A stretch of 64,000 nucleotides of DNA from Eopsaltria australis (taxonomy: Eukaryota > Chordata > Aves > Passeriformes > Petroicidae): contig JAVTVJ010000220.1 in assembly GCA_034509425.1 (NCBI GenBank), positions 2,418,001-2,482,000 on the forward strand, read 5' to 3'. Under the pieces are notes generated by a model. The model searched no databases and had not been told where the DNA came from. It was given only the letters and a program-made list of their open reading frames with translations. This document shows, piece after piece, positions 39,206 through 52,063 of the stretch (position 1 is its first letter; each line of letters begins with the position of its first letter). Both the position numbers and the translations under genes were made by a program.

Positions 39206-39468
39206 AAGGCAACCCTGCACTGCTAAGTGGAAGAGTTTCATGGACAAGTTACTTATAACAGTGTCCTTACAAGACATCTGCATTTGCATATATTATACTG
39301 CATTTTTCCTCTTGCTTCTCTCCTGCCTTAATTGTGTGTGCTCCAGTTTTCCCCAGACTGGAGAGTCTCTTGCTTGTGCTGGATTGGAGAACTAAAGATA
39401 AAAGTTTTTGAAAATGAGACCAAGGACAAAAGCAGGGAGGATGTTCTACTTAGAACTGTAAAAGAATA

Positions 39469-39481
39469 TGTGTGTGTGTGT
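39469..39481. repeat. Short (TG)6 microsatellite
   Basis: Six tandem tg units sit within the intron. It is a minor repeat. Confidence 0.8.
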
Positions 39482-39559
39482 TAAAAAGAGTACCAAATTC
39501 AATTATTTTTGTTAACTGGTGAGATCAGAAGAGGAATCAATTACATCATGCAGGTATTT

Positions 39560-39860
39560 CTCTTTGTGAGCTGCATGGTGATAACTTCAATTGCATTTGC
39601 TTTTTAACGCTGATGTGCCAGGAGGCAGCATTGTTTCAGTAGGAATGAGCAAGGGAGAGACTAATGTCACCTGTAAATGGCAGGGAAATACAAAACTCAC
39701 ACATCTTGACAATAATCTCTTCTGTTGAAAAAGCAGGAGAAACTAAGGGATCAAACCACACCTCTTGAAGAAATACTGGGGCCAGCCTTGGCGTGCGTCG
39801 TTGGAGATGATTTAGCAGTAATTAAATTGGTTCCAACATAGTGGGTGAGGCTGAGGATGA
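39560..39860. promoter_or_regulatory. Candidate conserved block
   Basis: Homeodomain- and SOX-type words (cttcaattgcatttgc at about 39586, agcattgtttcag at about 39628, cagtaattaaattgg near 39816) occur with retained CpGs (aacgctg, ggcgtgcgtcgttgg). There is no repeat or coding signature. The regulatory call is inference from motif content. Confidence 0.22.
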
Positions 39861-40339
39861 GAAGAGGGAGTAAAAAAAAATTCCTTACTATCCATTAGCA
39901 TGCCAGACTGTTAGCAAGCTTGGTGGGAGAGTGGTGTGTAAGCAAGCATTAGTGAGGAGTGACTGTCCTCCCCTCTCAGTCCACACCGAGCAAGCGCTTC
40001 ACGCTGGCATCACCCACCCCCAGCACAGGCAGGCTGTCATTTCTGGATCTGTTCAAAATGCTCTGCCATCAGACACAGCAGAGACCACAGGAATTTCCTT
40101 AATGTTGAGTGCAGAATTCAGCCCAGCTCCTGCTTGTTTCCCACCTCTTTTACTGCCCCTGTGAGGGTCTCACTGTTGGCACGATGCCCTCCCAGGCACC
40201 CACGGCTCCTGCCAGGCTGCAGCAGCCCCAGCAGAGCTCAGCCGTGTGCCTGAGCCTGTGCAAGCATTCCATCAGGCCTCTCCTCTCAGCCAGCCTGCCG
40301 TGGGATGCTGTGCCTCTGGGGCTGCTCTGGAGTGCAGAA

Positions 40340-40900
40340 CAACACGCCGCTTATAAATAACAGCGGCTTATTTATAACGCGCTCCTGTGGCGTGGCAAAT
40401 AACAGCCACATCCGTCACACGCTGCTCATGGAAACACAGGGATCTGAAACCACTTCAGAGACCCCCTGTTTCCACATGTGGCGAGTGAAAAAGCAATTGC
40501 TGTTTGGAGCAGGGGAGGAGTTGCCTTTGTGTGTCTCTTTGCTGTTGGGATCAGTGGGGTAAATTGTCTAATAACTTCAATTCTAAGCTTTGGAAGTATT
40601 TTTATTGTACAAAGTGTTCTTTAAGAATGAAATATATATGTTTGAAGTGCGTGAAGGTTGAATTTAGAGAAGAATGATTGTGTTCGGCTCAATTCAGTGG
40701 GTGATATTAAAGAGGCAATTACACATGATTTGTGAAATAAAGAGAGCAACCTCGGCAGAGTGTGGTACCTGCAGGGTTTAACAGCACCCTCTGATCTGAG
40801 CTAATAAGAGCAGTGTCTAATATTAGAGTTTGCCTTGTCAGAAAAGCCATTAGTGTGCCAGTGTGAGGATGGGGCGTGCGAGGCAGAGCGAGCAGCTGTT
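40340..40900. promoter_or_regulatory. Candidate regulatory block around a paired MEF2/TATA-like palindrome
   Basis: The arms TTATAAATAA (40351-40360) and TTATTTATAA (40368-40377) form a perfect 10-bp inverted repeat around the 7-nt spacer cagcggc. Each arm fits the MEF2 consensus YTA(A/T)4TAR exactly and also contains a TATAAATA box, one per strand. The arms lie in a CpG-dense patch (40345-40425, about eight to nine CpGs) within otherwise CpG-poor intron. Downstream, 40660-40900 has further AT-type sites (gaggcaattacac near 40711, gagctaataag near 40797). This could be an enhancer or a bidirectional TATA promoter of a non-coding RNA. No transcript is shown. Confidence 0.3.
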
Positions 40901-43900
40901 TGCCTTTTGGTGCCACAGGAGGAGGCAGGGAGAAGCTCTCTCTAAAAACTTCATTTGTCATGCTGCTGGTTTTCTGTTTATAGTATTAAACTGTTGATTA
41001 AGAAAAAGATGATTGAATAGGTACCTTCTTTTAGAAGCAAGCAGACTTCAGCTGGAGATTAATTCCTTCATTTGCTTGTGTTGCTGAGAAGTTTTTTAAA
41101 ATTTTGTGTAAAGTTGAAGTTTTTTTTTTTTCTTTTGAGATTAAAACTTCAGAGCTCTCTAGTTTTCAACCTATTTATTCATTTCATGTCATCCTCCTTC
41201 ATACACATTGAACTGACAGTTTTTTTTCCTTCCTTTCTCACACATCCAAAATCTAAATACAATTACAGTTTCCATTCTGTGCCCTCTGGAGGAGCAGGTC
41301 TTTGTACAAGCTGTGCCACAGACTTGGTGAGGAAGGGTTTTTCAATTAGTACCACACTTGTTTTTCAATTCAAAGCTTTTAGAGATTTGTGTTAAAATTA
41401 GGTATATGGGGTAACCTAACCTGTTGGATGTCCAAATACAGAATATTAATCAGAGACCACAGACATTTCTTCTCTGCTTTGATTTTTAGTGTGACTCTGT
41501 GAGTGTTCTGCATTTTGCTTGGTGCCTGGCCCTGAGTTTTCAATTACAAAGTGATTTCTTGTCCTTATTCCCAATCTCATTTATTCCTGGCTCTCCTTCC
41601 AGTCAGCTCTGGATAACAGAGATGCTAGACTGGTTCCTCTCAGTTGTTGGAGAGAAATGGATATTTATTAACCATCTACTGAAATGGTAAAAAGCAAGAG
41701 GAAGAAGTGAAGAATTACAGCGGTGAATACTGCAGAGAAACATATCTTCAAATATGTACAAGACTGCTCTGGAGGAAGAGGTGATAAATTCTTGCCAAGA
41801 ATTGTGTTCATAGGCATAGAGATCATTTCCAGCAGGTATTTTGTGTTCTGTTCATGCTTCCAAGGTGCTGCCCCTGCAGCTCTGAGCACAGACAGGATGG
41901 ATGGACTGAGCTTTGCCCTCTCCTCCCTTCATGACCTCGGTGTCCTGCTCCTTGGGCTGAGGGGGAATCCAAATGACAGAGCCTGTGAGCCAGCCTGGTC
42001 TTGTCAAGCAGCCTGAGGTGGATGGGATCAATATTTCCCTGAATGGAGCTCTCTGAAGGTGGTCAGTGAGGTACAAACCTTTGTGAGGCTTCAGGTGTTG
42101 AGACCATCACAAGATCCATCATCAGAAGGTACCTCTGTACTTCACAGGGACATCAACTGCTTGAACCTCCTTCCTCGTGTCACAGAAATGCCACTAGAGG
42201 ATCCTACATGGTGATCACACTGCTTTAACAGCCTGTTCAGAAACTGAAGACTTCTAAAGATCCAGCAGCAGTATTTTCTTTGCATGTGCTCCTTTCATTA
42301 TGTATATCTGGAGCTGATGTGATTTGCTCGTGTTCTGAACTGATAGCTTTTCCCCTAATTTTCTTCTTGACTTAAGTGAGTATTAATCATAAACTGTTTC
42401 ATTAGTAACTAATTTGATGCAGAGAAAAAGTTGAAAAGTTTTGACATCTGCTGTAAAATTTGTACCACTTCTCCCACGGACTTGAGGCAGGTATTTTGCA
42501 CAGGGGTTCTTTTGCAATAATAACCTTGATTGTTGATTTTGTTTGTGTGTGCAGTCAGCATCCTTGATGTGCACAGGGAGACAGGCAGAAACTTATCATT
42601 TGCTGCTTTTTGGGTGCTTCTTTACCCTCAACAAGCTGAAGAGAATGAGTAACCATGGGCAGCATCTCTGGGACTGCACTGAAAAAAAACAATGCAGTTG
42701 TCCTGCTGTCTTTGAACATGGTAAAGCTCACAGTTGTTGTTATTGGAGGTGAAATAATAAGGACAGGTTTAAAAAGTAATAGTTGCAAGTGAAATAGGAA
42801 TAGCTTTTTGGAATAAATTGAGGGAGAGGGATTGTCAAGTGGCCAGAAATTCGAGCTGTGTGGTTTATTCCTGTTACTTTTTGTCTTCCCTCCATCACCA
42901 AACCAACCTTTTTTTTTTGTGCTTGTGGATTCAAGTGATTTTTGTGTTGAATGTGGAGGTTTTTTTAAACAGCCTAAGGTGGATGTTAAGGATGCTGTTA
43001 AAGAATTGAAAATGACTCCTGAGAAGAGGGAAACAAGGCCAACAGCAGGATCACAGCCCTGGTCTTCTGGAGAGGGGAGTCTGATTCATGAACCTGCCTG
43101 GAAGAATTCCATGGAATATGCTTCTGGAGAGAAGGGGAAACCAGGAGAGCTGGGGAGGACAATATCTTGAGCAGCTTTCAAACCTCAACTGTCGTGCAAG
43201 TCTGAGTCTGCCTTGTGCTGATAATAGACTCCATTGAAAATGGCATCATCTCGCACAGCACGGGCTGGTAAGATAAAGGTGTATTTGAGGAAGATTGTAC
43301 TAAGTCAGGAGTGTGCCAGGTTTATTGAAAGGCACTTTATTAAATAATATAATGGTATTTTCCAAATGGAAGCAGAAGAGCCAAATATAGCAACAGATAT
43401 GTGACTTTATTTTAAACTTCTAACTTACTTTAGAATAATAAAAATTGTTCTGATAGTATTTCCTGGATCTTCACAATGGACTTTTTGCCAGAGATGGGAC
43501 AAATTTAGCAATGAGTATTGTGGGCTTAAATACTGCTGTGCCAAAGGGTCTGTTCTCACCTTTCTGTTTTCTTGAGGACTTCATTGCAAACTCAAAATTC
43601 TGTAATTCTGCCTGTGGTGGGTTGGGCGTCCTTTGGATTTGTCTTTCTGGTAGATGGAACACTGCAAAGGTGAAAATTCAACCAAAGTCCCTTAAAATTA
43701 TTCAGAAAGTTCTGTGTGGATGTGCTGCAGTATGGAAGCAGGACAAATCATTGTTTACTCATTGCTATTGGCCAGTTTTTTCTGTGGTGTTACGTGGCAG
43801 GGAGGGACCTTTTCCCTCTGTCTTTTGTTTGCCAGTTATTTCTGTGATTGTACCATATTCTGCACACTTTGAAGTTGTGCCCAGAAGTAGAAAAGCTGAT

Positions 43901-46900
43901 GGTCTGTTTCATTCTCCAGAATGTGGCAGTTCATTAATGTGAGAACAAACCAAAGGGTTTAGTTTGCAACAAAGGAGATTTTTTTTTATACTGGGTTTGT
44001 GTTCTTTATTGAAATGTGGTTTTGTTGAAAATGCAAATATTGTGGTCAAATATTAATTAAAAGGCTGATGAATGTTTCAGTCTCATACATTTAATCATAA
44101 TTGTTTTTTTAGATGTTTATAATGAATCTCTTTCCTAAACAATGTTTTTCTTCTGGTAAACTGATTTTTCCACTCGTTTTTAATGAAGCACGACTTCAGT
44201 GCTTCACATTTTGTCTAATGGTTTGAGCCTAACATTCTTGATGTAAATGCAGTTTTGAGGAAAGATTTTGTTGACTTAATATTGCAGAGACAATGGAGAG
44301 AGAGAAAGAAAGCAATGTCATTTTGCCTGTGAATTAATTTTACAGTGTCTAGTGATACTAAAGGGAAGGTGTTCACTGAGTGGCAGCCAGTGTTGAAATT
44401 AGCTCTACTAACTTGTAGGCCATTTTAAATCAAAAATTTCAGTTCAGACATGTTTAAATTTGAGGAAATTCGTACATGTGGGCTGTTATTGCAAGAGCTG
44501 GAGATTCAGGTGTAGAGATGCATCCTCTTCTCTGGTGTTCTCTGCTGCAGTGGTTGAGGTGGGGGTTATTGAGGAGGTTTTTTGCTGGTTTTTTGTCATC
44601 CCCTGGCTTTTGGGAGAACATTTTTGTCCTGTTGCTCTGACTGTTCCAGGAGGGGGTGAGGATGTACCCATTGCTCACAGAGAGGTGGGGAAGGCACCCA
44701 GGACTTTGTGTCTTCACTGTTTCTGTTCACTTATTCCTCATCAACCCAGTTCAGGCAAGGATGCTGCAGAATGAGAGCAGCAGTCAGACATGGGTGATGA
44801 GAGTGTGAAAGCATTTCCAGTTATGCTGGAAAAGTGATGATTGGACTTGTTTACCTTAAAAAGCAGTTGAAGAAGAGGTGACAATTTGAAAGCACAGAGT
44901 CTGATGAATGAGTGGTTTAGAGAGGTTGTTTGGGAGTTGTTTTCCCTGTCTGTGCAAGGCAACAACAAAGATGTTCAATGGAGCTGAAAGGTGGCAAATT
45001 AAAACCCGATAAAAGAAAATGCATTTTTCAAGCAACGAAAAAAAAAAGTAATGGGATTAATTTCCACCAGAAAACTGGCAAAGTCAGGAGTTTCTCAGGG
45101 TTCAGAAAGACTGGATATTTATATGATCAATAAAAGTATCCAGAGGAGTTGTCGATGAGAAGTTGTTTTTCAAATGTATTTATTACATGTCATTTTTCTG
45201 GAGTTGCAAAGCCCAAGATGAAGGTGCAACTGGAATTTTGGGGAAGTACCTGCCTGAAGTGGTCTTTGTAGCTGCTTCTTAAACATCCTCTTTTGTTCTT
45301 GACCATGGCAGGGTCTCAAGAGGAGCAGGATCCCAGACAGGGGTGGGTTATGGGCTCCTCTGCCAGCCTGCCCTGAGCTTTATCTGGGATTCAGGAGCCT
45401 GCACATGGCAAACCTCTGTTCAGCAGCTGCAGTCCCAAGCACTGAGGTGTCACATTTTCCTTCTCAAATGCAGAAAACTCAAACAGAAGTGCAGGTCATG
45501 AGATTAAATATCAGCCCAGCTTCATGGAGCTCACTTGCTGCCCAAGAGCAAACTCTGAAGGTGACTCCTGATTAAGTTAATGAGGAACCTCCTGTGGGTG
45601 TTGGGTGAGAGAATAAACTGATCCTAAAACCAGCCAAGGAGGTGTTGCTTGGTGCAGCTTCCACAAGACAGAAGTGCTAAAATGATCTTTCATATTTTCA
45701 AAAGGTACAAGTTAAAACATGGAACCCTCATCATGTAGGTGATGTGAAACATATATGATGTAAAATTAGTGTTTTGACCTCATGCAAGGAAGGCATGGAA
45801 TTTTAGTTTAAAATAAAGGCTTCTCATTGCTTTGCTCTGGATAAATCACTGGGTGTGATTAAAGAATCTGGCCCAGACTTATTGCTGGGAGCATGGATTG
45901 GGTGTGAAATGACCCTTTATGGTTATTATTGTTTTAAGAAGAATACACTTGGGTATTTTTTGCTTTATAGGTGGTTTGTGTAGTATGGAAGGTGCACACT
46001 GGGCCAGATTTGAGTCTCAGTTCAGTCTTCTCTGCCCAGTGTCCTCTCTGAAGGAGGAACTGCAAGGGCTGAGAGCTGTCCCCTCTGCCATGAGAATCCT
46101 TTATAAAGATAATGCAGATACGCTATGGGTGACCTGGGAGATAACTTGATGTATAATTTGTGGAACTCTTATTGGAATCACTGATCTTTTATACCCTGGA
46201 GGCAGTAGAGAGAATGTTTTATGAATTAAATAAAGTATGGGAAATTATTAATGTTTTCTAATAAAGTAGTCAGGTGATGTATATTGTGAAGCATCACCTA
46301 AAATCCCTTTTTCTTTGCCTTCTTCAAAAAGCCATAGCTGGCATATTTTTGGAGTTGTTGACACATCCTGAGGGGATCAAGGAATTGCTTTTGAGTTCAG
46401 TGGAATGTGCTGTGTTGAATGAACTCATGTCTGATTTTTATTTTGTCCCCTCAAAGTGTGATGTGAGAGCTTTGCCCTCCTGCTCCAGTTCTGTCTTAGC
46501 CCAAATACCCCAGGAGCAGAGCCCAGGTGGTGGGGCCATTCCTCCTCCTTCATTCTTGCAGAGATAATTGCACTGACTTTGAGCACAGTTCAGTTTACTT
46601 TTGTACCAAGTTGATGGTATTTAAGCAGTTAAAACTACAGCAAGCTGGCTGTTAAGAGCTTTAGAAGCCAACATGTGGGTTACTTAGTAGACAGGAGGAA
46701 AAAGAAATCCCAATCTCATGTACTATCACAAAAACTTCCTTTTTTTCTTACTTTTAATTGTTTTTTTTTTTTAATAGGTGAGCAACATATTAGCTTTGTA
46801 TTGCCAGTAAGTAAGGATGAATCCATTCCATCACCTCTGGCAGTGATGATAATCTAGTGGCTAGGTTGAGGAAGGTATATTGGGGTTGTTTTTAAAAGAA

Positions 46901-47024
46901 ATTACAGTTTTTCACATGCACATGGTGTCAGATACTGGATGGGGAGTGACCCTGTGCTGAGGCAGGTGAATAAGGCAACTTCTCACACAAGAGTGCCACT
47001 GCTTGAGCAGTGGGACTGTGAGAA

Positions 47025-47510
47025 ATGGTAGGAAAAAGAGGGATTTTTTTTTTGAATGAAGAGGTGCCAAACACACTGAGACAGAAAAGCAGGCTCACTC
47101 TGGAGTCAGGCAGCGGTGAGCGTTCCGGTGGAGGGGAGCTAAACGAAGAAAAAATCATACAATTATTTCCCAGCAGCAGGAGGCTAAGAAACATAACTAA
47201 ACATGTTAAACTCACTGTGAAGCACGAGGAGCCCAGGGGTATTTTAGTCAGATAATATTTAATTTGTTGCAGTGTCAGTTGTATGATTGCTTGTCAGCTG
47301 GCATATGGATGTGCTATAAGCAAAATGGGGCTTTCAGAGACCGTGCACAATTTTCCAGAAGATACTAAGCAGGAGATTTATCAGAGACAGATTAAAAGAG
47401 TTACAGTGGATTTATTTGCTCTGGTCCATTGCCAGGATATAAGGCAAGCTGAGCTCTCTGCAGAGAAGTGTTGGAGGAGAGGGACAGGAGCTAGAAAGGG
47501 AGGACTGTAA
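47025..47510. promoter_or_regulatory. Candidate conserved block
   Basis: This CpG-retaining stretch (ggcagcggtgagcgttccgg near 47109, aaacgaag) carries AT motifs such as ataatatttaatttg near 47253. Two short consecutive open frames on the + strand (47025-47255 and 47283-47510) match no family I recognise. A constrained non-coding element seems more likely than coding, but neither is proven. Confidence 0.2.
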
Positions 47511-50164
47511 ATCAGGAGGAAAACCTACGGAATACAAGAGCATGTAAGATATACTCAGGTATTTGTAGGAGCACATTTAAAGCTGCCAGCTGAATGTTGG
47601 CCAGAAGAGCAATAGGATTGCAGTTTCTCCAGAATTTAAGAATGGATGGTTGAGAAGCTAGCAGTGTCTCTGAATGCCTTCTTCTGGCACTTAAAATGAG
47701 TTTTTGATCATCTCTCTCATGCTCTCTTCCTGACTGTGTCCTTTTCCCACCACATTTTCCCTGGGTGGCTGCTTTCTCCACACTTCCAGCCTCAGGAGGA
47801 AAGTTACTGTTCAGCCTGAATGATAACCTGCCTTTCCTAGCAAGAAAATGGTTCTGAGAGTGTTAGAAAACAGATGAAGAAAACCATCCCTTGCAGAGAG
47901 TTGATGGGACAGACAGGGATTCCTGCTTTGCTGTGTGCCTGTGGTTATGGACCTTTCTGACCTCTCCCCACCTGTTCCTGTTAGGCATGGATGGAGGCAC
48001 TTGGACTTCAAGAGAAGGAATACTTATTTTTCTTGGAGAAGCCTTAATTGTAGGGCACAGCACATCTGAAGGCCTTCTTTATAGGTTAAATCCATCTTTA
48101 GACTCCTGCAGCAGTTTTATATTGGCTTGAGGGGCAAAAACACAAGCAGAGGGTTCATGTATGGACAATCACATTTGAGAATTAAAGATATTTTAAAAAA
48201 TGTTTCCTGATGGTCTTGTCAGTGCAAGGATAGTGAAATCTGCTGGATGTTTTTATTTTTATGACGTTAACGGGCTTTTTTTGTAAATGGTGTTTTAATT
48301 GAGGTCTTGAGTGGAAAGTCAATGGTGTGTGTATACATGTGTGTCTGCAGTCAGTTCTGATTTGCAAAGTAATGTGAAAATAGGTCAGCCACGGAGAGGA
48401 GTGTTGGGAAATGGCTGCAGCTGAGAAGGAAGCTGTTTGTATGTTTGGGAGTAGAAAACTTTGGTTTAAAGTTGATTTGTACAGAAGATGACAGTGGTAA
48501 GAGGAAGGGGAACCATTTGTCTTCTGATGATCGTAGATGCTGCTGTAGGCATGGAGGGGTTGAGAAGTTTCTGGTAATTTAACTTTTACTGTTTTTGTTT
48601 GCCTGAGAACTCTTGTGGTTTTTGCTCTGGAAGAGTCCATGAGCTCCTGTGCTAATTAGTAGTGCTCCAAGAGGGAGCTGAGGGATGGGGCTCCCTTAAC
48701 ACCAAAGTCTGACCCAAAGTGTCTTCAGCCCCAGCTTCCCTGCAGGCCTGGTGCTCCCTGGGTCTTGTTGCTTTTCCCCCTACGCTTTCCATAAGGGAAT
48801 GGGAATTGAACACAGCTTGATTTCCAAAGTAAGGCTTAACAGTTTATCAGTCCCTTATCAATCCCTCCAGCCCTCAGATTGGGGCAGAACCTGTGAAGTG
48901 TCAGCATCTCAGTTCCCATTCCCTGCTTAATGAATTTCTGTGGGGTTCAGGGCATGTCCCTGTATCCTGGAGAGCCTGAAGAGGGCTGCATGTGTTTCCC
49001 ATAGGGAAGGTGCAAACAGGGAGCTCTGGGAAGGGGCAGAGTCCCACTGATGCTGCAGCCAGTCCATGCTGCCTCTGCTGCCACACAGCACTCAGGGCTC
49101 TGTGCTTTGTTTCCATGAGTTTCATCACCCTGATACAAACTCATTCCTCCAAATTACAGAGATGCTGTTGAATTGTAATTCTCCTCTTTGATAAACACAT
49201 CACTGCAGTTAAGATTTATCACATTTATTATTTGCCTTTATTCAATAGACAATTTACCTGTCAAAGAGGGAAATTAGACTGTTTTGATATTATTCATATT
49301 AAGGCTCAGTTGATTGTTTCTTGTCCCTAATTCTTCTCTAGCTGCTTGCAATTTGATTGTTAGTGTTTTTTTCAAGTATTTTATGAGATACCAAAATATT
49401 GAAGTGATTTATAATTGCCAGAATCTGTATCTTCTCCTCCATCCTTCTCTTAAAAGGTTGGGTCTGTTTCTCTGTCCTATTTTCAGTTGCTGCCTTGCCA
49501 TTTGTGAGTTCCTCAAAGGTAGTTGTTCATGGACCAGAGATAAACGTGATTAATTTTTTCAAGTAACCTAAGAATATATTTTGTCAGTCTAATATATTCA
49601 AGTATTCTTCAGTTATTTCTAACCATATTTTGGCTTATATTTCTGTGCCTCCCACTGCTAATTCTATTGATGTTAAACATCTGATAAAGCCCCACTTACC
49701 ATCTCCCTTTTTCTATATATGAGTTTAAAGCAAGAAAGCCCAGACCTCTGTTACACAGCCATCCCTCTCTTTTATTTGTGTTTTTATGAGAAATAGTTAG
49801 CTAAATTATACCTGATTGCAAATAGCATCTGTTTGATGTTGAAGCTCCATATCTTTCTTCAGTCTTGAAATTTTCCCTTATTACAACTAATTTGGGTTTA
49901 GGAGTCTGAAGATGAAGAAGAGGGGGAAGAAACCTTGCCACTGATTTCTGATAATGAAGCAGCCTATTAACATTCCCCAAAAATTATCATTAATTAAACA
50001 AAAAGCTGATGTAATACTCGGAATATTTCTGTGCCATCAAAAAAGAGCACCAAGAGGGAAATATCATTCTGATTCCACTGTGCAGAGTCTGTCTCCTCTG
50101 CCAGGCTCTACCCCATGCACAGTGAGAGAGAGAGCTGTGCCATTGGCTTGGGGATTAATAGTCA

Positions 50165-50560
50165 GAGTTCACTCGTGTGGAAATAAAGCAGATTTTACTG
50201 TGACTAGAATCTGTCATTAAAAAGCCATTATTGGAACTGACCGGCACGATTCCTGCTCTCTCATTGCTAATGACAAAACAATCTGTTCTTTAAAAAACAA
50301 CAACCCTATATTTTCTTGCAGGGAACGGTGCAGGAGACTCACCAGAACAGAAGCAGGGTGAAGAGAGGCAGCTGAAAGATTTATTGATCAATAAACCAGA
50401 CAATTACAGCTTGTTTATAAAAGGAAAAAAATAAAAAAAGCCACCTCAAACCTCAGGCCTGCGAGCAACACTGAGACTCTAATAATGATAACTCTGGCAT
50501 CCAGCTTTGAAACGATAAAAGTCAATAGGAAGATATAGGATTTCAATAAAATTATGACAC
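50165..50560 (+). promoter_or_regulatory. Candidate conserved block with acceptor-like site and poly(A) signals
   Basis: A pyrimidine-rich acceptor-like stretch (ccctatattttcttgcag) ends in AG at 50320-50321. After it lies a 36-codon open frame (50324-50431, stop 50432-50434), and AATAAA occurs at 50390-50395 and 50545-50550. Spliced from the exon at 13701-13845 in phase 0 the sequence would instead hit a stop after 17 codons, so any exon here would be a truncating terminal exon. Upstream are attgctaatgacaaaacaat and a CpG pair (gaccggcacg). It may be a cryptic exon, a conserved element, or chance. Confidence 0.22.
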
Positions 50561-52046
50561 TAGATAAACTTTACCCCAGGAACACATTTTCCCTGGGTGT
50601 GTGACTGGCTTCAGTTAGATTTGTAACTTTAATTTCTTTCTTATTGATTTTTTTCTTTTCTTCAACTAATTAGAAAGTCTGTGGTGAATGGTGTGTGTAT
50701 GTTTGAAGAGCGGCTAACGAGCAGGAGAAGGGTCTGAACTTATATGTATATATATAAGGTCAGACACCTTTTTATGGTTTTTTTGGCTATGTTTTACTCT
50801 TCAGTTGCTTCCCATAGCCAGGCTGGAGTGGCTCTGATTCTCCTCAGTGTGCAGGTGTCTGTGGGCTGCCCTTGTGATTGCAGTGCTGCAGTGAATTGGG
50901 GGTGATGGTTGCAGTGTTGATGATGATGGTGGTGCTTCAGTGAACCCTTCTCAGGTCTTTCCTAAAATTAACCCACAAGTCCTGGAGGAGCCCACTTGTA
51001 TTCCTGCTGTTTCTAAACCACTCTGGGGTGTGAATGCTGCAGAAAGGGACTTTGTCTGAGCTTTAAGCTGCTTGTCAGCCAGGTCAAAGTTTGGTTTTAC
51101 ATGGAGAGGGAGTAGAGGAGCTAGTGGGAGGACTGGGGAGAAGCTTCATCTTAGGGGTGGCATTTTGCAGAGATGCCATCCTATTCTTTCCCATAGCACA
51201 TTTCCAAGGGATTAGCTCTAGTTTCTGGTTAAAATCATAAAATGTGTTTTCCTCTTAGTTACTTATGCAATAGTGGGAGGAATATTTATTTGATGAATGA
51301 GCTGGTGCTGACAGAAGGAAGGGAAACTGTTCAACCTTTTGAAAAAAATCACTATCCTTCCTCTTTTTCAAACTTACATCTCCTCAAACACAGCTGCAAG
51401 CTGCAGCACCAGGGTTTGCTGTAGGGCATTAATTTCCTAGGTCTATAATGAACATGAAAATTATTATTCTGCATTTAGGCCACATTTGAAATGAGCTGCA
51501 TTTCTGTTCAGGTGTTGATTTAAAACTGGTTAAGGTAAAGATCACCTGGAATTGTGTCAGGGTAGGGCTTTGGTGAGTTAGCAGAGATTTACTCTGTGCT
51601 GGGTGAATTTTTGGAAATTCCCAGAGGAACTGCTTTTTAGTAGTTCTGATGAATACTCTCCAGACAGGAAGCAGCAAAGCAGCTGTATTAGAATAAGGTT
51701 AGAAAGGGCATCTGAAAGTGCCTTGATGGGTCGTGAAGAATGAGGAAATACTGCAGCAATTACTAAATTAGGATTACATTTTAGAGAATCTTTTTAGAGA
51801 GAGGACTTCTCAACAAGTACTTCTGTTTCCTGCCAAACTAACAAGATCTTTAGGAGGGAGGGAAAAGCTTTTTCAGTAAGTGCTCTTGATAGGAAGAAAT
51901 TTAAAAAATGGAACTGGGGACCACTTGTTGGAAGCTGAGAATTGATTTCCCTAACACTATTAATATTTAGAAATAATTAAAGAGGATAAGTAAACTCCAG
52001 GATCAAGTGTTTAATTGTGACACCCTTTAGTTCAGCTTTTCAGCAC

Positions 52047-52063
52047 TTTTTTTTTTTTTTTTT
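52047..52063. repeat. T17 homopolymer
   Basis: Seventeen consecutive T are followed by ccag, which looks like a splice acceptor. No recognisable exon follows. It is a low-complexity tract. Confidence 0.85.

Noticed and set aside
39931..40562. Three overlapping + strand open frames in a GC-richer patch
   Set aside because: They overlap in different frames, lack domains, and are explained by fewer stops in GC-richer sequence.
42190..42206. CTCF-like word ccactagagg
   Set aside because: Only the core partly matches and the flanking positions of the long CTCF motif do not fit.
42832..43170. 112-codon open frame with a charged C-terminal half
   Set aside because: Its first half is poly-pyrimidine translation and the second half matches nothing I recognise. 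No splice acceptor sits at the transition. It is probably chance.
43511..43942. 143-codon open frame on the + strand
   Set aside because: Cys/Phe/Ser-rich translation typical of T-rich intron, with no family resemblance and no promoter or splice signals.
48182..48640. 152-codon open frame on the minus strand, the longest in the window
   Set aside because: It has no recognisable domain, low-complexity Ser/His/Thr composition, no start context or splice borders, and lies in intron. A frame of this length is expected by chance in 64 kb.
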